Source: Geosiphon pyriformis
Lineage: Eukaryota; Glomeromycota; Glomeromycetes; Archaeosporales; Geosiphonaceae
Assembly (NCBI GenBank): GCA_016748015.1
Contig: JAAOMT010000135.1
Coordinates: forward strand, 365,164-429,163
Direction of reading: 5' to 3'
DNA length: 64,000 nucleotides
Notes under the pieces: model-generated
What the model saw: the letters and a program-made list of their open reading frames with translations, nothing else
Told to the model about the DNA's origin: nothing
Databases searched by the model: none
Shown here: in pieces, positions 56,640 through 64,000 of the stretch
Layout of the letters: each line of letters begins with the position of its first letter
Position numbering within the stretch: the stretch's first letter is position 1
Position numbers and translations under genes: made by a program

Positions 56640-57960
56640 CTATGATAATTATTGAATCTAAATTTCGGAAAATATTTTCAGGATTAATTAAAGAGAAATA
56701 TATACCAATTTGTGAAATTACTGGTTCAGGATTGTTTTTGGAATGATAGTGTTTCAATCAATTTTTATACACAACTTTTGCTAATACTTTGTCATCAAGT
56801 CTTAACTTGTATAATTCATTGTCTAGAATTTTATAGATATAAAATGGTCTATCTCATTTATGTTTAAATTTTCCACTCCATTGTTTTTTAGCCTTAGTTT
56901 TGTGTAAGAAAACTTTATTTCCAACTTTAAATTCATTGGTAACTGGTAGCAGTTTGTTGTCATGTCTTTCTTTTTGTAGAGCTTGAAAGTGTTTAATATA
57001 AGTGGCTGCTATGTGTCTTTTTTCATTCAATGTACAAAAAAGAGTGTAGACTTTTCTTTGAAGTGTTTTTTGAAAGTTTTCTTTATTAATTGGTTGTATT
57101 GGGTATGTTTCTACTGTGAAATTAATTGGTAATGTTGCTGTTCTTCCATAAGTAAGATCAAATAGTATGTGTTTTGTAGTATCTTGTTTTAGTGTTTTGT
57201 ATGCTAGTAACACTGATGGAATAAAGATATTCTATTTCTGCTCAAAATTTGTTGAGACTTTGGCTAAAAATTTAAACAATGTTCTGTTGAAACATTCTAC
57301 AAGACCATTTGTTTGAGAGTAATAAGATGATGATAAAAGTCTTTTAATATTGAATTGTTCACAAATTTTTTGTATTAAGTTGTTCACAAAATGTGTTCTT
57401 TGATCAAATAAAAGTTCAATTGGGCATCCATATCTACAAATAATGTCTTCATAGATGAAATTTGCTATTGATTTTGCATCTGCTTTTTGGATGACTCTAG
57501 CTTCAGACCATTTGGTAAGATAATCTACTACAATTGCAATATAACAATTTCCTTAAATTGTGATAGATAATGGTCTGACTAAATTAATTCCAACTCTGTT
57601 AAAAGGTTGTCTAATTTTAATTAGATTTAAAGGTTCTGTGGGGTGAGTTTTTTCTCTTCTTTGATAACTATTACAAGATTCTACATATTGTTAAATGTTT
57701 TTTTGCATGTGAGGCCAAAAATAATATTTAAAAGTTCTTTGAATTGTTCCATCTCTTCCCAAGTGTGCTGAAGAAAGATCTGTGTGCATGTTGTATAGAA
57801 TTGTTTTTTTTTCATTTTTCTGTATTAATCTAAGTAATTAATTTGAGTTTCTGCAATTTTTGTAATAAATTTTGTTGTGGTGTATAAAATATTGTTTGAA
57901 TTGGTATTGTAATCGATGTTTTTCACTTGGAGACCAATTTTTTGGCATGGTAAGAGTTTT
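56640..57960 (-). pseudogene. element F integrase
   Basis: Zinc-domain remnants near 57790-57660 (NMHTDLSSAHLGR, ESCNSYQRREK), core near 57600-57290 (VGINLVRPL with the first Asp changed to Asn; LLFDQRTHFVN; NGLVECFNRT with Glu kept) and the C-terminal region open at 57213-56854 (KTLKQDTTKHILFDLTYGR; WSGKFKHKWDRPF). Confidence 0.78.
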
Positions 57961-59880
57961 CAAATAGTTTTTGATGTTTTTGTAATTTCTAAGATCTATT
58001 GTTGTTTGGTTAGTTTTGTTAATAGATTGGTAGTTGTGGTGAGATTGTTGTTAGTGTTAATTTCGTCTTATTTTTGAAAGACTGTCAACATTGGTGTGTA
58101 GTTTTCTTGGTTTGTGGTGTACAATATATTTGTAGTCTGCTAAAAAGTCATTCCATTAAAACTGTTTGGCATTTTGTTCAGTTTTCTTTTTGTTAAGCCA
58201 TTTGAGACCAATATTGTTAGTTATAATATCAAATTCTTTTTTATTCTTTAAGTATTGTTAAAAGTGTTTAAGAGCCTAAATAATTGTGGCAGCTTTTAAT
58301 TCAATTGAGCCATATTTGAGTTTTGTTGGCTTGAGTGTTCTGCTGGCATAGACAATGACTTGCTTCTGGCCATTTTCATTCAATTGTGATAGAATGATAC
58401 CAAAAGCTATGTGTAAAGCATTAGTGGCTAGTTGAAACTATTTGTTGAAGTTTAAATAAGCAAGAACTAGTGCTGTTGTCAATTTTGTCTTTAGATTTTC
58501 AAAGGCTTTCTGTTGTTTTTTAGTCTATTGATATAGCACATTTTTGTTGGTAAGATAATTGAGTGGTTTGGCAATTTCTGAAAATTCTTTGATGAATTTC
58601 CAATAGTAAGAGGCTAATCTTACAAATCTTCATAGTTCTGTGGTATTTTTGGAAGTTTGAAAGTTTTTGACAGCACTGATTGTTTTTGGATTTGGTTTGA
58701 TTCCATCTTTGCTAATAATGTGTCTCAGGAAGATTAAACTTGTTTTTCCAAAATAACATTTCTCAATGTTCAACTTCAATCTTGCTTTCCATAATCATTG
58801 AAAAACTTCTTGCAGGTAGAAAAGATAGGCTTCAAAGCTTGGTGAGTATACATTAATGTTATCAAGATAGACAACTACTAATTGTTATAAAAGTCTTTTA
58901 TATACAACATTCATGAGTTACTGGAATGTTGCTGGTGCATTGCAAAGTCCAAAAGGCATAATATTGAATTCATAGTTTTTTTTTTGGGTGGTAAATGCTG
59001 TTTTGGGTCGATCTTTTAAATCCATTTCAACTTGCCAGTATCCACTTTTCAAGTCTAAAGTTGAAAAGAACTTGGCTTTTCTTAAAGCATCTAGCATATC
59101 ATCAATTTTTAGAAAAGGGTAGGCATCTCTAATTGTTATATTGTTCAGTTGGCAATAGTCAACACAAAATCTGATTTTTTCATTTTTCTTTTTAACCAAA
59201 ACTACTGGTGAGACCCATGGACTTCTTGATGGTTGAATTAATTTGTTATTGAGCATTTTTTGGACTTTTTTTCTGATGAATTGGTGGCTAGCAGATGGGA
59301 CTCAATAGATTTGTTGTCATTTTAGTGGAGCATCTCTTGTATGGATTTAATGTTGAACAATATCAGTTTTTCCAAGATCATTGTTGTTTTTTGCAAATAT
59401 ATCTGCAAATTTAGCTATTAACTGTTTCAGTTGTCTTTGTTGTTGGGGTTCTAAGAGACCCATGTTGATTTGAGAGAGTTTTTTTTCCAAAAGATGATAG
59501 CTTTCAGTAGTAGAGATAATGTTTGGGTTGGGAAGTAGAGTCTGTCTTATAATTTCGATGAAATTAGAGACAATTTAAGAGTTTTCATCTTGGAAGATGT
59601 TACTGTGTATAATTCCAATTTTTAATTTATTTAATAAGACAATAGAATAATTATTAGGATTGTAGAATATAGCTCAAAATTTCTTTATTTTTTTGGAGAT
59701 ATAAACATTTGAAATTGAGATTTCATGCTTTAAACAGATTTGTTTATTGGATTCAAAGATTTATTGAGTAGTGGTGAGTTTTAAGCATGTGTAAATTTTG
59801 TAATGTTCTCCAAAAAATGAAATAGTAATTGGTTGGGAAAATTAAAGAATCTGGTAAGATTTATTCTGTGCATTAAGAGC
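57961..59880 (-). pseudogene. element F linker, reverse transcriptase and RNase H
   Basis: The best open piece, 59256-58918, holds VKKKNEKIRFCVDYCQLNN, FSTLDLKSGYWQVEMD and FNIMPFGLCNAPATFQ. VVVYLDNINVYS follows (one catalytic Asp is Asn). RNase H is recognisable near 58480-58330 (ATNALHIAFG, YASRTLKPTKLKYG) with its first Asp lost. The pre-RT linker (QIFESNKQICLKH reading) is at 59770-59480. Confidence 0.78.
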
Positions 59881-59901
59881 TATGTTTACTAGAACTGTAA
59901 A

Positions 59902-60240
59902 TTATCCAGTTAAACCAAAACCTTGAATTCTTCTTTCACTTTTTTCTAATTGTTCTTTGTTGTTAATTGATTGTAAACCCAAAATGTTGATTAAGTGTAG
60001 ATAAATTGCTTGAACAATTTTTTTAGCATGTGTAATCTTAAATGGTTTGTTTGTTTTATTCTGTAGTCTGATAGTAATGTCTCCAGTGTATCCTGCATCT
60101 ATAACTCCTTCTCTAACATTAATTACTTTGCTTGTCAATAATAATCAGAAAGCAATTTGTACCATTGTTCCTGGTAGTATTTTAAAAACAATTTTAAAAT
60201 TGATTTTGGTTAAGAATTTTGGTTGAAGAACCAAAGTGTT
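59902..60240 (-). pseudogene. element F dUTPase domain
   Basis: Motif III reads REGVIDAGYTGDI with the catalytic Asp present; motif IV HAKKIVQAIYL and motif V RRIQGFGLTG follow. Motifs I-II lie upstream (60240-60140) in damaged form. Confidence 0.78.
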
Positions 60241-60439
60241 TTTGCCAGAATATCTGAAGTCATATCTTGTATTAATTTCGTGGGCTTTTTCTGGTTTTAT
60301 TCCTTGTCTATTGTTGTCAAAGTATTTGAGTTGTATAGCAGGCTGGTTTTCAGTAAGATATATTAGTGTTGTTGTGATTTCTTCCTTTGTTTCAGGTTTC
60401 CCAAATTCGATTTTTTCTGGTCATTTTCATTGGGCAAGA

Positions 60440-61200
60440 GAATACTAAGAGCATAGCATTCTGGACACCATTTGTCATTACAAAGCATAATGTATTCTTC
60501 ACACAATTGAATGTTCATTTGCTTTAATTGTTGAATTTGAGCTTATTAAGTTGGATAAGTGTGGCTTGCAATTTGGTAATATGTTTCCACTTCATTTTCA
60601 TAGTTAAATCTAGCTAATTTTATTGTGTACTCAATATATTTAGCTTCTTTTATTTGTCGAACATCTTTTTGTGTGGCTCTATTAATTAAAGTCATTGCTA
60701 AATCAAAGATTATTTTAGCATTATAAGAATAGTGGTAAAATTTGTTAAGAGCACTGTTGTATGCTGCATTAAAGGATGTTCCTCTTTTGACTTTTTCCGA
60801 AATTGATAGGGCATATTAGCAGGTTTAATCACATATTTTTTCTCTCATTGCAACATCAATCCAATTGCATTCTTCTGGTAGTATATCTCTACATGTGAGA
60901 CAAAAAGTGTTGTCCTATTTTCTATTTCTTTTGGAATATTCAAATCGTTTTTTATGGCATGCTTTGCAAAAGTAGCAGATATGAGTTTTATATTTCTCTT
61001 CTGGAAAAATATATGCTCCCATTGATAAAAGTTTTTTTTTGCAATCTTTGCATTTAAGTGGAATATAAAGTGGTTGTTTCCATGGTTCTGGTGTAGAATA
61101 TCTAACTACATTCCATCCTTTGGTCTCTTCAAAGATTTTTTGTTCTGTTTTTTCAGCCCAATTGGATAGTGATCCAAAAGCCATAAAGGTTTCAGTAATT
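60440..61200 (-). pseudogene. element F zinc-ribbon region
   Basis: From right to left: CKDCKKKLLSMGAYIF then CYFCKACHKKRF (61075-60945), CLTCRDILPEE (60900), and CEEYIMLCNDKWCPECYAL (60500-60450). The spacing of Cys pairs resembles element C. The first open piece (61184-60915) begins MAFGSLSNWAEKTEQKIFEE. Confidence 0.65.
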
Positions 61201-61369
61201 GGTAGTTTTTTTTTTTCTTCAAATTTGAATACTGGGGCTTTCTTAGATTTTTTATTAAAAGTACCACAGGTGACAAATACTCTAGTGTATTGTCTTTGGT
61301 ATGAAATCTTTAATTCCTGGGTTTCCCAATCTAAATTTGTATTGGCTTTGTAAAGCCAATTATTTCCGA

Positions 61370-62481
61370 CAAGAGCTTAGTATTGGGATATATCCATGAC
61401 TAAAACTTTGACTGAAATGGTGATTCTATTGACTGTAAAAGAGAAGTTGTCAATTTTTTCTACTGGAATTTTCTTCATGCCATTAGCTGTAACAATTACT
61501 GTTTGAACTGGTCTGTCAACGTTTTTTCCAAGCTGTTATATCAATTGATAGGTAATAATGCTTCCAGCAGATCCACTGTCTAGGATCAAGTGGATTTGTT
61601 TTTCTTTTACTTCAGTTTCAGTATACATAGCAGTAATTTTTTTTGTTTATTGACTGCTGCATTGCTAAGCAAAAATGGTGATTCATTGGCTTTAAATTCG
61701 AATGGGAATATATCTGAAAGATTGGCATTTTGGACAATTTGGGCAATTTGGGTTGATGAAATAGTATTGGTTAGAAGGATTTGATTTTGGTGCTGCAACT
61801 TTACCTTCAGAAAGTGCAGTTTGTTAAAAATTCGATTCTTCTGGCATTGTAAGATAACTGGGTTAAGTGTGGTAGTGATTAGGTCTTTGCTGACCAGAAT
61901 TTTGGGGAACCAACTGGTTGTTTGAGTTGATTCTATTGTTATTATTATGGAACTGATTTTGAGATGTGAATTGGTTATGTTGAAACAATCTTTAGGCTGG
62001 TATTTGATATTGTTGTGTAAGTGGTTGTTGATACTATTGGATTGGTAGAGGTTGTTAATATTGTTGCTGTGGAGCAGGTTGATAGTAATTGGGTTGCTAT
62101 TGGAGTCTTAAAGAATAATAGACTGGTAGTGGAGGCTGATAATGAGATTGTTGTGTTGAAGAATAATGTTAATTACTCCTGTTTTGTTGGTTTCTTTGTA
62201 GCTTTCTACAATCTTGTTTTCAATGTTCTGAAATTCCACAATAGTGACAACTTTGGTTTTGGCTGTTTGTTGATGAGGAGTAGTTGTTTTGGTTTCATTA
62301 CTGTAGTGGCTAATATTTTTGTGGTTGTTGCTGTTGTTGTTGGTTGGTAAAATAGTTTTCAACCTTCTTTGTAAGTTAGTTAATTTTTTTTTCAGCTACT
62401 GAACTGGTTTTTCCAATAGCAAGATTCACAAGTTTGATAGAATTTGCTTCTTTTATTGTCATTTCATAGTTTTTTGCATGT
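61370..62481 (-). pseudogene. element F gag end and protease
   Basis: The protease core reads HLILDSGSAGSIIT near 61590-61550: unlike B, C, D and E, the DSG is intact. gag is reduced to its Asn/Gln/Thr-rich tail (62480-61700), starting HAKNYEMTIKEANSIKLVNL, which aligns with the gag end of C. Confidence 0.7.
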
Positions 62482-62789
62482 TGTTACTCATAGAATATAA
62501 GAAATATATTAGCACATGAAATAGCCAATCAGAGATAACCATAGTAAATGTGGAATTCCAAGATTCCTCTCAAAAAGAATTGCAGAATTTCAGGAATCCC
62601 AGGATTTCTGAGGTGAAAAATCGAGGAATTGAAGAATCTCAATTATGTATATATAGCAATAGTGTTAGAAGTAGGAAAGGCAGAATTTTTAGTTAAAAAA
62701 CCTCTCCATTTAGATTTTTATCTAAGCAACTTTCTAAATCACAAATATTAATAAATAATTATTCACTATCTCAATCTACTCTTTACTAT
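62482..62789 (+). repeat. LTR fragment G, C-like family
   Basis: TGTTACTCATAG start, GAATTGCAGGATT-type repeats and TATATATAGCAATAG as in LTR C. Left flank atgt. After 308 bp it is interrupted by element H; the rest is outside the window. Confidence 0.8.
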
Positions 62790-62876
62790 TGTTACAATTG
62801 AAACCCATAGTTTTTATTAGTTATCACATGTATTAGCCACTGATGTCATATAATTAGCCACTCTATTTTTAGATAG

Positions 62877-62984
62877 TAATCATTGACTTGATCAATGACC
62901 TGACCGTTAACCTAATCATTGACCTGATTATTGACCTGATCAATGACCTGATCGTTAACCTGATTGTTGACCTAATCATTGACC
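62877..62984 (+). repeat. 12-bp array, nine units (LTR H)
   Basis: Nine 12-bp units of the form TGATCATTGACC, the reverse complement of the element D unit; D has six. It accounts for 36 bp, all of the 36-bp length difference between 714 and 678. Confidence 0.88.
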
Positions 62985-63509
62985 ACTTTAGATAGCTATA
63001 TAAGCAATGATTTCCTTAGCTGTAGAATGACATGAAAAAAGTAACGAAATAAACAATATTAATTACTTCTTTTCATAATCGCTTATTCTCCTTTCCTTAC
63101 CTTCAAGTATCTACTTGTTGGCATTCACATACCTTATCTTTTCCCCTTCTTGATTTGTATTTGTTAGAATTAGTCTGAGAAACAATTGGCTTGCTCTTGT
63201 AATTCATTAAATAAAAAAATGATTAAAAAGTACAACGATATCTGTTATTGATTCTAAGAATCACCAAGTTGAGGCATAGAATAATAGCAGCGGTGTTATC
63301 TTGTTGACAATCATAGACTATTTCTCTACCTTCAGATTTAAGAAAAGATTAGCGACTGTGATTTTTATGAGACTGATCATGCACATTGAATTCCTATTTA
63401 TTCAATTTGCTCCCTTATTGTAATTTCCTCTTTGTTTATTTCCATCACCATACAATACTGTTCTCCCTTGTTATCCGTTAGCTTGTTACTCCAACTTGTA
63501 ACATAAAAG

Positions 63510-63526
63510 TGGTGCTTCCTGTGAGG
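63510..63526 (+). promoter_or_regulatory. element H primer-binding site
   Basis: TGGTGCTTCCTGTGAGG, one difference from element D. Confidence 0.75.
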
Positions 63527-63555
63527 TTGTCAAAATTTACTTATTCCCTCATTGT

Positions 63556-64000
63556 ATGGGTGATTACTCATATCTGTCACAGCAATCAGAAGAACACTTT
63601 ACAGCACACAACAGAAACGATCTAAATTTCATTGAACTTAATCCTCTGCTCTTCTGCTTGATCTGCTTTTCCCTTGAAAAACAATCTAGTAGACAATTCT
63701 AAGACTTTTGGAACTGGTTTTTGAATGAGCATTCAGCTGAAACCTACACAGCTTATACGACTTATTACTTTGACCAAGCTTATTTTGAAAACAACTTTGA
63801 AGAAAGAAACAACAGTATCAATTAACTCTTATATTCTACAATCTTTGAACAACAGCCTCCTAATTTCGAATATCTGAATCATCAAATCCACATTTGGATT
63901 GCTGCCCATCAAGCAACTGAAACTCCCTTTGAAACAGAAGAAGAAAATTACCAAACTGCCTTTGTTTTTGACCTTTTATTAAGTGAATCAGACTTGTTTA
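63556..64000 (+). pseudogene. element H gag, N-terminal part
   Basis: ATG at 63556 (MGDYSYLSQQSEEHFTAHNR). It is collinear with gag of D over all 148 codons seen. Only two stops, both TAA where D has CAA (Gln). It runs off the right edge. Confidence 0.83.

Larger units (their letters stand above)
54805..62481 (-). mobile_element. Ty3/Gypsy element F (same family as A), 5' end lost
   Basis: Minus-strand order from right to left: gag end, protease, zinc region, dUTPase, RT, RNase H, integrase, ORF3, 971-bp LTR. Left flank atgt. At 62481 LTR fragment G interrupts gag. It supplies the gag-to-dUTPase part missing from A. Confidence 0.84.
62790..64000 (+). mobile_element. Ty3/Gypsy element H (D family), 5' end
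   Basis: LTR 62790-63503 (714 bp), spacer TAAAAG, primer-binding site 63510-63526, then gag running off the window. It is inserted in LTR fragment G (left flank ctat), making it the outermost and so the latest layer of the right bed. Confidence 0.88.

Overview
This is nuclear DNA of a fungus, very probably an arbuscular mycorrhizal fungus (Glomeromycotina). The evidence is the very AT-rich, intron-bearing DNA, the fungal-type host genes, and two LINE families whose proteins I recall from Rhizophagus-like genomes. The species is not determined.

The window is a small island of four host genes (about 39.7-46.1 kb) between two thick beds of nested retrotransposons. The host genes are an ARMC7-like armadillo protein (-, six exons, 198 aa), an unknown protein with an acidic tail (-, two exons, 259 aa), a Rib2-type DRAP deaminase for riboflavin synthesis (+, three exons, 187 aa) and an Lnt-like membrane carbon-nitrogen hydrolase (-, one exon, 581 aa). 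I built the exon models by hand from splice sites and codon phase.

Left bed (1-38.5 kb): LINE L1 (-) is the base layer. Ty3/Gypsy element B (+) sits in its ORF2. B is interrupted by element A (+), by element C (+, complete, two 873-bp LTRs) and by a solo LTR S (-). L1 also received element D (-, complete, 7,683 bp, two 678-bp LTRs, atgt duplication) and N1 (-), an ORF1-only non-LTR insertion with an 18-bp target duplication.

Right bed (46.7-64 kb): an AT-rich repeat X, an inverted copy of one at 38.5-39.0 kb, is followed by 5'-truncated LINE L2 (+), then the 5' end of LINE L3 (+). L3 is broken by Gypsy element E (+), E by F (-, same family as A), F by an LTR fragment G, and G by H (+, same family as D), which leaves the window.

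The Gypsy elements share an unusual plan: gag; protease; a zinc-ribbon region; in A/F, B and C a dUTPase; RT-RNase H; an integrase in another reading frame; and a third ORF (ORF3) of unknown function after the integrase. Almost all are decayed. Most of their stops can be explained by C-to-T change, and the LTR pair of D shows CpG decay directly. The most promising novelties are the conserved ORF3, a canonical -1 frameshift heptamer at the D gag/pol junction, a 4-bp NCAT target preference, family-specific tandem arrays in every LTR, and repeated LINE insertion at the edge of repeat X. All counts were made by eye.
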